Part shown: in pieces, positions 8,594-19,260 of the stretch
Position numbering within the stretch: the first letter of the stretch is position 1
Layout of the letters: each line of letters starts with the position of its first letter
From: Nitrosospira multiformis
GTDB lineage: Bacteria; Pseudomonadota; Gammaproteobacteria; Burkholderiales; Nitrosomonadaceae
NCBI RefSeq assembly: GCF_900111585.1
Contig: NZ_FOHI01000007.1
Coordinates: 62,001 to 126,000, forward strand
Reading direction: 5' to 3'
Length of the DNA stretch: 64,000 bases
Made by a program: the position numbers and the translations under genes
The notes under the pieces: generated by a model
Told to the model about the DNA's origin: nothing
What the model saw: only the letters and a program-made list of their open reading frames with translations
Databases searched by the model: none

Positions 8594-8908
8594 CTAATCG
8601 CGCGGGCTTATCAAATACCCCACAAGGATACCCACCGCAATCGCCAGCCCGACCGTCTGCCATGCATTCTCATGTACGTATTCATCAGTAGCACGTGCGG
8701 CGACTCTTGATTTATCCACCACCACATCCTCAAAATTACGTAAATATTCCTTGGCTACACTCAGGTTCTGGTTAAGCTTGTCCCGCACCATTTGCGCCTT
8801 TCCTTCCCCCTCGTTGCTTACAAGCTTCATTAATTCTTCTGTATCAGCAATAACCGAACGGAAATCTTTGATGAGTTTTTCTTTGCTTCCCCTACCGGCT
8901 CTAACCAT
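8594..8908 (-). CDS. DUF883 (ElaB/YqjD-type) inner-membrane protein
   Basis: A 104-residue protein with a perfect AGGAGG ribosome-binding site. Residues 1-80 form a long amphipathic helix region with Lys and Glu repeats (KEKLIKDFRSVIADTEELMKL). The last 25 residues form one transmembrane helix containing the GILVGYLISPRD ending typical of ElaB/YqjD/DUF883. These proteins are C-tail-anchored in the inner membrane, and some E. coli members bind ribosomes in stationary phase. The gene is single and shares its strand with the GDSL hydrolase gene, which starts 137 bp away. Confidence 0.88.
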   Translation of the reverse strand: MVRAGRGSKEKLIKDFRSVIADTEELMKLVSNEGEGKAQMVRDKLNQNLSVAKEYLRNFEDVVVDKSRVAARATDEYVHENAWQTVGLAIAVGILVGYLISPRD

Positions 8909-9104
8909 TACAACCTCCTATGAGCTATGAATAGAATAAATCAAATCGAACATTCCTTATCTCGTGCACGAGCATAACTAATTTTTTCTTTTTTCAAAGC
9001 AAATGTCTGTCTGGCACCGCACATACGCCTGTGTAAATGGACAGGTAATCTCTTCCAAAGAATAAAGGAAAAATTTTATCGGACCGGCGAATAGTGAGGA
9101 ACAC

Positions 9105-9704
9105 ATGTCACATATTCTTACTCCCACGCAAAACCTTTCTCACAGGCAAAATCTTTTATTAGCGGCTCTCCCCCAAAAGGATTATGAGCGTTTGCAACCT
9201 TCCCTTGAACTTGTCGCACTATCACAAGGCTGGTCGGTCTATGAAAACGGGGGCGAACTGGACCTGGTGTATTTCCCTACCAGCAGCGTCATCTCCCTGC
9301 TTACTGTTTCCGATAAAGGAGAGACGGTAAAAATTGCCGCTATCGGCAAGGAAGGAGTATTCGGTATTTCCATGCTGATGGGGAGAAAGATCGCGCCGAC
9401 TCAAGCTCTGGTGGCAACCGCGGGCTACGCCTATCGTCTCAGTGCCGCGAGCCTGAGAAGCGAGTTTGAGTTGGGAAGCCCTCTGCGTTATCTACTCCAG
9501 CGCTATACTCACGCCCTGACAAGCGGGTTTATCCACTCCCCCATGCCTGGGGCTCATCCGTCAACAAGACGAGTCACGCCAACGAAAGCGCCCTCTACTC
9601 CGGCTGCCGGGGTTTCCCCACGCATATTTACACATTCCCCTCCTGACGAGCCCCCTTGTCGGCTTCCGTCTCGTTCCGCTCACGCTCCTGGTCATTCCCT
9701 ATAA
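9105..9704 (+). pseudogene. Crp/Fnr-type regulator truncated before its HTH domain
   Basis: Residues 1-138 form a cyclic-nucleotide-binding-type sensor domain closely similar in layout to the intact protein at 19261-19980 (LLAALP start, VYFPTS, EGxxGIS, the LLQRYTHAL helix). At about position 9519 the similarity ends. The remaining 60 residues are a Pro/Ser/Arg-rich low-complexity sequence with no helix-turn-helix. The intact paralogue continues here with the dimerisation helix and DNA-binding domain. I read this as a deletion or recombination product, so it is unlikely to bind DNA. The ribosome-binding site (GAGGAA) is still good, so a sensor-only fragment could be made. Confidence 0.7.
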
Positions 9705-9858
9705 CCTGGGCTTGAGCAAGATTGGGCTCCCCTGGAAAGGGAGCTCGACCTCGCTCAACCAGATCTACCACCTTACTACTTACTACTATGCAAGGAGTAA
9801 AGCGTGGCATAAATCGATAATCCAGAGGCGACTTAGTACATATTCAACTGCTCCGGGC

Positions 9859-12800
9859 TCATTGTTTGAGCGTATCGCGAGAGCGGCTCACCCGCACTTC
9901 TACATTGTGAGGCGCCCTGTCATCGACAAGGCTGAGAGTCAGCTCGCGCTGCTCGGCACCGTCTACGATAACGACCTCCTTATCCGGATCGATCGCTGCC
10001 TGATTAACAATGATCGGATAGACGGTTTCTCCATAGCGGTATTTCACCGTAAAACTGGCCCAGTCTTCCGGGAGGCAGGGATTGAAATGAAGTTTCGCCC
10101 CTTCCCTTGTAAGACCCAGCATTGTTTCCAGCATCAGGCGGTACAACCAGCCGGCGGAACCTGTGTACCACGACCATCCACCCCGGCCCGTATGAGGAAG
10201 CACCGCATAAACATCGGCTGAGACGACATAGGGCTCGGTCTTGTAGACCGATACAGCCTGTGAGGATCGCCCGTGATTTACTGGATTGATCATGGAAAGC
10301 AGTTCCCATGCCCGCTTATGATCCCGCAGGACTGCAAAGGCCATTGTTGCCCATATCGCTGCGTGCGTATATTGCCCCCCGTTCTCCCGCACGCCCGGCA
10401 CATAACCCTTGATATAACCCGGATCGAGGTCGGAGTGATCGAAAGGAGGATCGAGAAGCTGAATCAGGCGAGCATCCCTCCGGACAAGTTGTTCATCTAC
10501 CGCTTGCATCGCCTTCCGCTGCCGCTCGGGAGAGCCTCCGCGGGATAAAACCGACCAGCTTTGCGCAATCGAGTCGATGCGGCATTCGGTATTGCTGGAA
10601 GAACCCAGTGGAGACCCATCGTCGAAATAGGCGCGGAGATACCACTTTCCATCCCAGCCATGCTGTTCGATATTCTTGCCCAGCTTGTCTGCTTCCTTCT
10701 TGCATCGTTCGGCAAAGGCCGCGTCACCGTGCCCGGCAGCGAGGCTGGAAAATTGAATGAGAATGTCATACAGGAAAAATCCGAGCCAGATGCTTTCGCC
10801 CCGGCCATGAAAACCGACGAGATTCATCCCATCGTTCCAGTCCCCTGTGCCCATCAAAGGAAGGCCATGTTCCCCAAACCGCAACCCATGCATGATGGCG
10901 CGAACGCAATGGTCATACAGACTGGATACCTGCGCGGAATGAGCAGGCAAATCGTAGTATGATTCCTCGTCTGAAGCGACAGGGCGGCCTTCAAGAAAGG
11001 ACACTGTCTCATTCAGTACTCCGGTATCCCCGGTCGCAACGACATAGTGACAAGCAACCAGCGGCAGCCAGAGGTAATCATCCGAGCAGCGGCTTCTGAT
11101 ACCGCGTCCCACCGGAGGATGCCACCAGTGCTGAACATCCCCTTCGATAAACTGGCGAGCCGCAGCTCGCAACAAGTGCTCGCGTACCAGAGCGGGTTCG
11201 ACGTGAACCAGCGCCATCACATCCTGCAATTGATCGCGGAATCCAAAAGCACCTCCGGATTGGTAATATCCGCTGCGCCCCCACAGACGGCAGGCAATTA
11301 CCTGATACAGCAGCCAGCCATTGACCATCACGTTGACGGATGGATCAGAGGTTTCCACCTGCACACCCCCGAGCGTTCGATCCCAGTAGCGGCGCACCTT
11401 TTCAAGTTCATCATGTGCCACTTGTAGTCCGCGCATCCTTTGGACGGTTTCCAGCGCATCTTCACGGTGAAGTCCCGCACCCAGGCGAAAAACAACCTCG
11501 CGCGTCGCGCCCGCAGGCAAATCAAAAGGAACACGGATAGCGCCGCAGGGATCCAGTCCTGCTCCTACCCGACCCGAAAGATCCTGAGCAACCATACCTG
11601 CGGGATTTCGCATTCTTCCATTGCGGCCGATAAATTCCGTCCGGTCGCCCGTCATACTTTGCGTTCTGTCATCGACATCGAAAAACGCTACCCGGCTTGA
11701 AAACTCGTTATTGTAGGGATTGCGCGCAAGCAGCACCCCGCTTGCCGGATCGATCTCCGTGACCACATGCATTCGCGTCTTCTCGGGAAGGTCCCCCAAC
11801 ACCCACTCCACGTACCCTGTTGCGGAAAGTCTCCGGGGTCGTCCGGAATCATTGCGAATCCGCAATACAACGAACTTGACCGGAACGTCACGAGCAACAT
11901 AAATCCAGAGTTCGGAAAAAACACCCTTTCCTGCATGTTCGAATACGCTGTAGCCGAATCCGTGGCGGGTAACGTAGGAAGCGGCTCCAGGACTCGGAAG
12001 GGGAGCAGGCGACCAGAAATCCCCGCTTTCTTCGTCCCGCAGATAGTAGGCCTCTCCACTGGAATCGCAGACCGGGTCGTTATGCCACGGAGTCAGCCGG
12101 TATTCATGGGCATTCTCACACCAGGTATAAACGTTTCCGCTTTCGGAGATAACCGTACCGAATTGCGAATTCGCCAGAATATTTGACCAGGGAACCGGCG
12201 TTCTCCGATCCTGCCCGACAGTGATGACGTATTCGCGCGCGTCGGAAGCAAAACCACCAAAACCATTATCAAACAATAGATTCCGTTGCGGTAATACCCC
12301 GGTTTCTTCGGAGTTGGAGCGCCGCGCGGGTTTCAGGGGATGTGGCCGCAGCGGAAGATCGGCCGGAAGACGGCTCGTCAACTGTTCGACCAGTTTCCCA
12401 TTCGTATCGAGAATAATCACGCGCGCCACCGCCTGCATCAGGATCCGGTCTTCCGGAGCAATTTGCTCCCCACGTCGGATGAAAATACCGCCTGGCCGAT
12501 CGAGCACATGGGCTTCCGCACTGCCGGCCAGAAGCCCCATGATGTGATCATGCAGTTGCTGGCGATAACTTGAGTGATCCTCGTTCCAGATGACCAGATC
12601 GACCGCCATCCCTTTCACGCGCCAGTAAGCATGAGCCTGCACCAGCTGGCGTACCAGGTCGATATTGGCCATATCGGTGATTTGCAGCAACACAATAGGG
12701 AGGTCGCCGGAAATGGCATAACCCCATAAACCCGATTGCCCCTGCCGATTCTTGCTCAGCAGCGCCTCGTCGGCACGCAGATAAGGACTTGCATACAGAA

Positions 12801-15800
12801 TGGAACCCGCCATTCGCCCGAACAGCTGTGCATCGGTTTCAGTCGCATTGAGTTGGCGCAGGACAACGAGGCTATGAGTCCAGGCGAGATCGAAAACTCG
12901 ATTTTTCAGATGCTGGTCCTGGTATTTTTCTACCAGATGCATGACCGCGTGACGTGAATCTCCCGCACCCGTGACAATATCCACGATTGCCGACTCCCCC
13001 GGCTCGAGCATCATCCGCTTGCGGATGGCAACGACGGGGTCGAGCACTGAACCCGAACTGCCGGACAGCGGTCCCCCTTCCATCATTGCCGCCGGCGCAG
13101 ACACATCGCTTCCCCGTCCGATGAATGCCATGCGATTGGTCTCATAAGAAGCCGCTTCAGAAGTGATCCCATCCACCGTCATCAAGTGGAACATCCATGG
13201 TACCGGGTCGCTTTGGGAACGAGGACGCCTGCTGCATAAAATGGCGTGGCGGTCCGCCAATATTTCCGTTTGCACGAAGAGATTGCCGAAGGCTGGCGCC
13301 TGAGCATCGGCAATCGCGGGCGCCAGCACGACCTCGGCATAAGACGTGACCTCGATTTCCCGCCGCGTCCATGCGCGATTGGTGATGCGAATCCGCCGCA
13401 GTTCGATATCATCCTCGGGCGATACGGTAATCTCGGTATGGGTATCGAAATCCAGATCCCGCCGGCGGAACTCGACCCTTCCTTCAGAAAAAACCACTCC
13501 GTAACGCTTTGGCTCTTTCAGCACGGGCTGATAGGTACTCGACCAGAACTCACCGCTTGCAACGTCGCGCAAATAACAGAAATTCCCCCAGTAGTCGCAG
13601 GTTCCATCTTCCCGCCAACGCGTAATGGCCATATCCTTCCAGCGGCTGCTTCCCGCTCCGCTGTTGGTCACCATGACATGATACCGGCCATTGGAGAGAA
13701 GCTGCACCTCCGGAATGGGCGTGTTGGCGGTTGAAAGCAGCCGGATCGGCATTTCCGGAAGTTCCTTGATAACCCGCACATCGGGGAGCTCAGCGATGGG
13801 AGAACGTATGATAGTGGCTTTGGGAATTCTCTCCTGCAGCAGGAGCATGGTTGCCTGGAATATGGGCTCGGAATCGAACCGCCGCTGCATGGGCCGGTCA
13901 AGCAGCAGGTATGCAAGCGAAAGAAAACTCATTCCCTGATGGTGAGCCATGAATGAGCGCACGATCGCGGACGTCTCGCCCCGGCGCAGTCGCGAAGGCG
14001 TGTAATCCAGCGCTTCGTAAAAGCCGAATTTTCCCATCATACCCAGAGCGGTCAGCTCCTCCAGATTACGGCAGGCAGCTTCCGGTGCAACTATCAATGC
14101 CAGAGCGGATGCATAAGGTGCAATGACCAGGTCTTCTCCCAAGCCGCGTTTGAGGCCCAGGCCAGGCACCCCGAATGCCCGATACTGATAATTGAACTGA
14201 ACGTCTACAGCGTTGTAACCGGATTCCGAAATACCCCAAGGCACGCCCCGCTCCCGTCCATAGGCAATCTGTCTGTTGACAGCCGCCTTGCAGGTCTGGT
14301 CAAGAAGCGTGTTCTCAAAGGTGGGCATTACCAGCAACGGCATGAGGTATTCGAACATCGAACCGCTCCAGGAGAGCAGAGCAGTCTCCCCATCATGGGC
14401 TGTAAGCATTCGTCCCAGCGCAAACCAGCTTTCCTGCGGCAACTGGCCCTGTGCAATCGCGACAAAATTGGTAAATCGCGCCTCCGAGGCCAGCAGGTCA
14501 TAGTAGCTGGCGTCCCGTCGCTGCTCACCCACGTTGTACCCGATCGCAAGCTGCCGCTGCGCGGGGTTGAACAGGAAGCCGTACTCCATTTTCGCCATTT
14601 CTCCCGCCTGAAAGACCAGGCGTTCGAGAACAGCCAGATGTTCACGCGCTGCCTCGCCACCCTGGTTTGCAAGTTGTCGCAAAGAGGAGATCTCGGCGGG
14701 CGTATCGGGGTCCTCCTGGGCGGCAGACGGTATGAGACCGGCAAGTTCAGTTAGGGCGAGCTCACATTGCCGATTTAATGCCCTCGCCCACTCAAGCGCT
14801 TCCTGTCCGGTTGAAGCACGTCGTGCTTTCTCGATCTCTTGCACGATTTCCCTGGAAAGTGCAACCAGTCGATCAAGTTCGGCATGCAGGCTGAAAGGTG
14901 CGTGCGGAGAGTTTTCCCTTACGAGCATCAGCGCCTTGCCGAATTGTGATAAAGGAGCACTGGCAGCCTCAGAACCAGGAGTTCTCTCGAGAATCTGCAG
15001 AGTATCGGCAAGCGCCGGAAATAACTCTTCATGGACGACCGGCATATCCGCTATTGCCATTAACGCGACACGCAATGTCAATAGATGGCCTGCAAGATTA
15101 CCGCTGTCCACGCTCGATACGTAACGTGTCAAGGGAGTTTTTGTCTGCGTATCGTACCAATTGTAAAAATGGCCGGCATGGCGTTCCAGGGTTTCCATCG
15201 ATTCGAGCGTATTTCTGGTCCTCTCGATGAGTTGCAACGGGCCAATATAGCCGAAGTCATAGGCAGTCACATTTGCAAGCAGCGCCAATCCCATGTTGGT
15301 TGGCGATGTTCTGTGTGCGACAGTCGGTACGGGGTGCTCCTGAAAATTATCAGGGGGCAGCCAGTTACTCTCAGGACCGACGAAAGTTTCGAAGAAATAC
15401 CACGTACGGCGCGAAGTCTGTCGTAAAAAGTGGATTTGTCCCTTGCTTAACTCAGTGCTGCGCAGCGGAAGAGGCTGACTTATCCACCAGGCAATAAAGG
15501 GCGCTACCGCCCACAAAAGCAGTATGGGCAAGGCCGGAATCAGCGCCACGGGAGAAGCGACTATCATTCCCGCGCCTGCTGCTACCGCGGTCGCTGGCGC
15601 TATCCACATCGACCTGAAGGAAGTGCCGAGGCCGCCCCATCTATTCGTCGAATCATATTCGCGTTCCGCAAGATGGGAAGGAGTCCATTCAAGAAGCCGG
15701 CGGTGCGTGAGGAGGAGTCGCACATGAGTGCGCAGTATCGCATCGAGGCTGACATAAGCCTCGTACGGGAGACAGACCAGCCCAAACAGGTTTTGTGCGA

Positions 15801-18561
15801 AATGCCGTCCGCCAGTGCGCAGCGTAGTGACGATATGAGAGCGCAGAGGCGCGTCGGCCTGTCTTTTCAGCAGATCGGAGGTCATGGTAATGGCGCTCGG
15901 AATAATGACCGTGCCGATTACAACCAGTGTCCAGAACCACGCGTTGTCGAGCGCCAGCCAACCCACCAGCAGAAGCAGCAGCAGGGCTACCGGCACAAGA
16001 CTGCGCCGGAGGTTATCCATCAGCTTCCATCTCGACAAGATGGACAACGGGTTTGGCTGATTACTTCCGCCGGGACCCGGAACCCGGGCGAGCAACCAGC
16101 TCGCCAGTTGCCAATCCCCCCGTATCCAGCGGTGGCGACGGCCTACGTCCGCGCTGTAACGGGATGGAAATTGCTCATACAACTGTACGTCGCTCAACAG
16201 GCCGGCGCGAGCGTAGCAGCCTTCCAGGAGGTCATGGCTTAAAATCCTGTTGTCGGGAAAACGTCGGCAGACCGATTGCTCGAACGCATCCACGTCGTAG
16301 ATCCCTTTTCCGATAAAAGAGCCTTCGTAGAATAAATCCTGGTATACGTCCGAAACGACCCGGGTATAGGGATCGATGCCTGCTTCACCGCCAAATAGCC
16401 ATGCATACCGGGATCGGTTGGTGCTCGATAATGTCACCGCCACCCGGGGCTGCAGAATGCCATAGCCTTCCGTTACCACAGCGTTCCTGCTGGTCCTCTT
16501 GAGACGTGGCCGATTCAGGGGGTGGGCCATCGCTCCGACAAACTGATGGACGATCTCCCGCGGCAATTGGGTATCGGTATCGAGGGTGATGACGTACTTG
16601 ATACTGACAAGCAAATCCGTATTGCCCATTACCACGGAAAATGCCTCCCTCCCCTCGCCACGCAGGAGCGTATTCAAGTCCGCCAGTTTTCCGCGCTTGC
16701 GCTCATGACCCATCCACACCCCTTCTTGCGGGTTCCAGCGGCGAGGGCGGTGGAACAAAAAAAACCGTGTTTCCTGTTTCTGCGCTGACGCTTCCGGAGC
16801 GCCATTCATGCCACCGCTCATGTTACCTGCAATATGGCCCGCATACTTTCGATTGAGATCCTCGATCCCCGTGCGGGCGGTTCTCAATAAGGAATCATCT
16901 TCGGGAAGCGTTTCCTGATTCGCATCCATGAAGTCGGTGAGCAAGCCGAAATAGACATTCTCGTCCTGATTTGCCAAAAACCGGACTTCAAGCGCCTCCA
17001 CCAAGGCCGCGACTTCCGATTCCCGCGACAGCATGGTTGGAACCACGACCAGCGTTTGAAATGTGGAGGGAATGCCGTTGGAGAAATCCATGCGCGGCAG
17101 CAGATGAGGTTTCACCAGAAAAGGACTTGCCCAGTTGACCAGGGCGACAGCCAACTGACTCATCGCAAACAGCGCGAGCATGCCAACAAAACCTAACAGC
17201 CATCCACTTGCACCATCCTCGAGCGCTTCGACCAGCAGGGCACTCGTCAGACCCAGCGTGACTAATGCGATGCTACTGAGATACCAGAAAAGCGGGTATT
17301 TGCGGGTGGCACGCCAGAATTGCTCATGCAGCGACCAGCGGGCCTTTATCGCTTCCTCAAGATCAGCGAGACCATCGCCTGTCAGGTAAAATCCGACATG
17401 CTCCTTAACGTTCTCCTCGGCAGTACTTGTCGCTGGCTTACGCGCCAAGCGAAGCGCTGCCCGGGCCACATCCACTTCCGACAGAGGGCTTGCCTTGGCC
17501 AATCGCTCCACCACATGCCGGTAGTGGTCGCGGCTGGCGAAATCCATCTCCGGATAGATTCCACTTGGGTCTTCCCGGAGAGTCTGTTCCACAACGCTGG
17601 TAGTTTCGACGAATTCGCGCCAGTCTATGGCGCCCAGACTCCGCAAGCTGTTGATACTGTTTGAGATGGAAACCTGATCGGCAGCTTGCTGCTGATTTCC
17701 CAGTTGCACCAGTTGGTCGATCGTCTGGTTTGATTCTGCCAGTCGCTGCTCGATCCAGGTCAACGGGAGCACCAGGGCCGGTCCCTGCCCCTGCAATCGG
17801 CGCACCAGTTCCGAAATGAACGGGGTTGTCATGGGGGGATTCGATCGCGCCATATCTGCAATGACGAGAACGAGACTTTTCGGATCTTTTGCCGCCACCC
17901 GGATGATTTCATCGGCCCACGTATCGGCGAGATTGCGGTCTGCTCGGCCCGCTGCCACATGCACGCCGACACGGCGGAGATTTTCGATCAGCGATAGCCG
18001 CAGCATGATCGGTATCGCCCATAGTTCGCCCAGTTGCAGATTGACGACCGACTGGTACGCGGTTACGAAGCGCCTGAGGCTCTCTGTATCCACCCTGCCG
18101 TCCCCGTGCGATATGGCCTGCAATGCTATATCGTATACGCGGGGGAGATTGGCGGATGTGCCCTTGGCAAGGAGGGGTAATTCGCGGCTATAGCTTTTGG
18201 GAAGGTGACGTTTGGCAAGGCGAATCTGTTCCTCTATGAGGTAAAAGTTGTCGTAGAGCCACTCCCCCGCCGGAGTGAGCAACTTATCCGCCATGACTGC
18301 CTCGGTCAGCACACGGCAGATATTGAATAACGTTGCCTCATTCTCATCCAGCCTGGCCAATAACTGATCGGTGCCGCGCGCTGACGATAACTCGTGTGAA
18401 GCCGCCAGTATGCCACCGTAAAGCTCCATCTGATCCGCACCAAACAGTTCGGACCGCAGGGGAAGTTCTTCACTCAGTGGAATACGCGGCTTTCCGATAT
18501 TGCGAAGCCGCGCGGTAACCGGCCTCAAAAGCTCAGAAACAGGGGTGCCTTTAGCGTTCAA
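9859..18561 (-). CDS. Cyclic beta-1,2-glucan synthase-like protein (NdvB/ChvB family)
   Basis: A 2900-residue multi-domain membrane enzyme. In order: an N-terminal soluble region to about 410; membrane helices near 415-485; a GT84-type glycosyltransferase domain with a DTDTQLPRE motif near 663 and an RHRWIRGDWQ motif further on; several more helices (about 860-1060); a glucoamylase-like domain (GISESGYNAVD near 1443, MAHHQGMSF near 1540); and two GH94-like beta-sandwich repeats, each with YLRDxxSGxFWS. A phosphorylase-type catalytic (alpha/alpha)6 domain follows, with GTGDWNDGMN near 2577. NdvB/ChvB builds cyclic beta-1,2-glucan from UDP-glucose, elongating at the GT84 domain and trimming chain length at GH94. 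The product here is inferred. No export gene (NdvA/ChvA type) is adjacent. The length is within the family's usual 2700-2900. Confidence 0.88.
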   Translation of the reverse strand: MNAKGTPVSELLRPVTARLRNIGKPRIPLSEELPLRSELFGADQMELYGGILAASHELSSARGTDQLLARLDENEATLFNICRVLTEAVMADKLLTPAGEWLYDNFYLIEEQIRLAKRHLPKSYSRELPLLAKGTSANLPRVYDIALQAISHGDGRVDTESLRRFVTAYQSVVNLQLGELWAIPIMLRLSLIENLRRVGVHVAAGRADRNLADTWADEIIRVAAKDPKSLVLVIADMARSNPPMTTPFISELVRRLQGQGPALVLPLTWIEQRLAESNQTIDQLVQLGNQQQAADQVSISNSINSLRSLGAIDWREFVETTSVVEQTLREDPSGIYPEMDFASRDHYRHVVERLAKASPLSEVDVARAALRLARKPATSTAEENVKEHVGFYLTGDGLADLEEAIKARWSLHEQFWRATRKYPLFWYLSSIALVTLGLTSALLVEALEDGASGWLLGFVGMLALFAMSQLAVALVNWASPFLVKPHLLPRMDFSNGIPSTFQTLVVVPTMLSRESEVAALVEALEVRFLANQDENVYFGLLTDFMDANQETLPEDDSLLRTARTGIEDLNRKYAGHIAGNMSGGMNGAPEASAQKQETRFFLFHRPRRWNPQEGVWMGHERKRGKLADLNTLLRGEGREAFSVVMGNTDLLVSIKYVITLDTDTQLPREIVHQFVGAMAHPLNRPRLKRTSRNAVVTEGYGILQPRVAVTLSSTNRSRYAWLFGGEAGIDPYTRVVSDVYQDLFYEGSFIGKGIYDVDAFEQSVCRRFPDNRILSHDLLEGCYARAGLLSDVQLYEQFPSRYSADVGRRHRWIRGDWQLASWLLARVPGPGGSNQPNPLSILSRWKLMDNLRRSLVPVALLLLLLVGWLALDNAWFWTLVVIGTVIIPSAITMTSDLLKRQADAPLRSHIVTTLRTGGRHFAQNLFGLVCLPYEAYVSLDAILRTHVRLLLTHRRLLEWTPSHLAEREYDSTNRWGGLGTSFRSMWIAPATAVAAGAGMIVASPVALIPALPILLLWAVAPFIAWWISQPLPLRSTELSKGQIHFLRQTSRRTWYFFETFVGPESNWLPPDNFQEHPVPTVAHRTSPTNMGLALLANVTAYDFGYIGPLQLIERTRNTLESMETLERHAGHFYNWYDTQTKTPLTRYVSSVDSGNLAGHLLTLRVALMAIADMPVVHEELFPALADTLQILERTPGSEAASAPLSQFGKALMLVRENSPHAPFSLHAELDRLVALSREIVQEIEKARRASTGQEALEWARALNRQCELALTELAGLIPSAAQEDPDTPAEISSLRQLANQGGEAAREHLAVLERLVFQAGEMAKMEYGFLFNPAQRQLAIGYNVGEQRRDASYYDLLASEARFTNFVAIAQGQLPQESWFALGRMLTAHDGETALLSWSGSMFEYLMPLLVMPTFENTLLDQTCKAAVNRQIAYGRERGVPWGISESGYNAVDVQFNYQYRAFGVPGLGLKRGLGEDLVIAPYASALALIVAPEAACRNLEELTALGMMGKFGFYEALDYTPSRLRRGETSAIVRSFMAHHQGMSFLSLAYLLLDRPMQRRFDSEPIFQATMLLLQERIPKATIIRSPIAELPDVRVIKELPEMPIRLLSTANTPIPEVQLLSNGRYHVMVTNSGAGSSRWKDMAITRWREDGTCDYWGNFCYLRDVASGEFWSSTYQPVLKEPKRYGVVFSEGRVEFRRRDLDFDTHTEITVSPEDDIELRRIRITNRAWTRREIEVTSYAEVVLAPAIADAQAPAFGNLFVQTEILADRHAILCSRRPRSQSDPVPWMFHLMTVDGITSEAASYETNRMAFIGRGSDVSAPAAMMEGGPLSGSSGSVLDPVVAIRKRMMLEPGESAIVDIVTGAGDSRHAVMHLVEKYQDQHLKNRVFDLAWTHSLVVLRQLNATETDAQLFGRMAGSILYASPYLRADEALLSKNRQGQSGLWGYAISGDLPIVLLQITDMANIDLVRQLVQAHAYWRVKGMAVDLVIWNEDHSSYRQQLHDHIMGLLAGSAEAHVLDRPGGIFIRRGEQIAPEDRILMQAVARVIILDTNGKLVEQLTSRLPADLPLRPHPLKPARRSNSEETGVLPQRNLLFDNGFGGFASDAREYVITVGQDRRTPVPWSNILANSQFGTVISESGNVYTWCENAHEYRLTPWHNDPVCDSSGEAYYLRDEESGDFWSPAPLPSPGAASYVTRHGFGYSVFEHAGKGVFSELWIYVARDVPVKFVVLRIRNDSGRPRRLSATGYVEWVLGDLPEKTRMHVVTEIDPASGVLLARNPYNNEFSSRVAFFDVDDRTQSMTGDRTEFIGRNGRMRNPAGMVAQDLSGRVGAGLDPCGAIRVPFDLPAGATREVVFRLGAGLHREDALETVQRMRGLQVAHDELEKVRRYWDRTLGGVQVETSDPSVNVMVNGWLLYQVIACRLWGRSGYYQSGGAFGFRDQLQDVMALVHVEPALVREHLLRAAARQFIEGDVQHWWHPPVGRGIRSRCSDDYLWLPLVACHYVVATGDTGVLNETVSFLEGRPVASDEESYYDLPAHSAQVSSLYDHCVRAIMHGLRFGEHGLPLMGTGDWNDGMNLVGFHGRGESIWLGFFLYDILIQFSSLAAGHGDAAFAERCKKEADKLGKNIEQHGWDGKWYLRAYFDDGSPLGSSSNTECRIDSIAQSWSVLSRGGSPERQRKAMQAVDEQLVRRDARLIQLLDPPFDHSDLDPGYIKGYVPGVRENGGQYTHAAIWATMAFAVLRDHKRAWELLSMINPVNHGRSSQAVSVYKTEPYVVSADVYAVLPHTGRGGWSWYTGSAGWLYRLMLETMLGLTREGAKLHFNPCLPEDWASFTVKYRYGETVYPIIVNQAAIDPDKEVVIVDGAEQRELTLSLVDDRAPHNVEVRVSRSRDTLKQ

Positions 18562-19260
18562 TTCGGATGTTCTCCAGGCTGTGTCCGGTCAGCAGCGAAA
18601 TTAAAATCGCCTCCCCTTCGAATAGAAAGGCTGCGCACATGACATTCTGCTCCCGTCCTTTCTTTGGATACCGGAAGTTCATGCCCCAGACCTCCTGGAG
18701 TTGACAGCTCTTTCCGGAACCCGCACGGTTAAAAGAAAAGCGAAAGAGCGATTCTGGAAATATTGTCTGACACCTGCTTTGCAGGGCGCCTTCACTAGAG
18801 CCTGTTACCCGGCTGGAGCGGTCCCGCATGAAATTTTTACCGGAATTTCAGGGAACATCGTTACAATTTTCCAGTCCCACGTCCTCTTGTCTTGCAATTC
18901 TCTCCGGATATCGGGTCGATGTATAAAGAAACCGGCTTGAACGATGCAAACGTCTTTCGACGCAGATCACAGCCGTCTTTGCAGGCATTTTTCAGGCAGG
19001 AAAATGATAAACGGATAACTCATCCGTAGTATGTACGCTAGCGCACAATATGGCAGCCGGTAAGATGGAATACTGCAAAACCTCACCGCGCGCATCAGGG
19101 TCTCCTGGAAAGAAATGCTATCATAGTTCTGAACGGATACCTTGCAGCCGCAAACCTGTGAAATTCGCCTGTGAAATCCTTTAATGTATTTGCATTTCTT
19201 TCAGCATGCCGAGGCCACACTCGACTTCATGAGACTTTCTCTCTTCTACTCTACTAGTGG
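18562..19260. other. 700-bp gap between glucan synthase and Crp-type regulator
   Basis: This gap lies between divergent genes and should contain both promoters. A 92-codon minus-strand frame at 18551-18829 overlaps the glucan-synthase start by 11 bp, but its product has no recognisable feature. I see no repeat, RNA or strong hairpin. Confidence 0.45.

Noticed and set aside
9628-9810. 60-codon hydrophilic frame downstream of the glucan synthase gene
   Set aside because: No family resemblance; it overlaps the unrelated tail of the truncated Crp gene. It could be real but nothing supports it.
18551-18829. 92-codon frame upstream of the glucan synthase gene
   Set aside because: No features, and it overlaps the start of the large gene out of frame.
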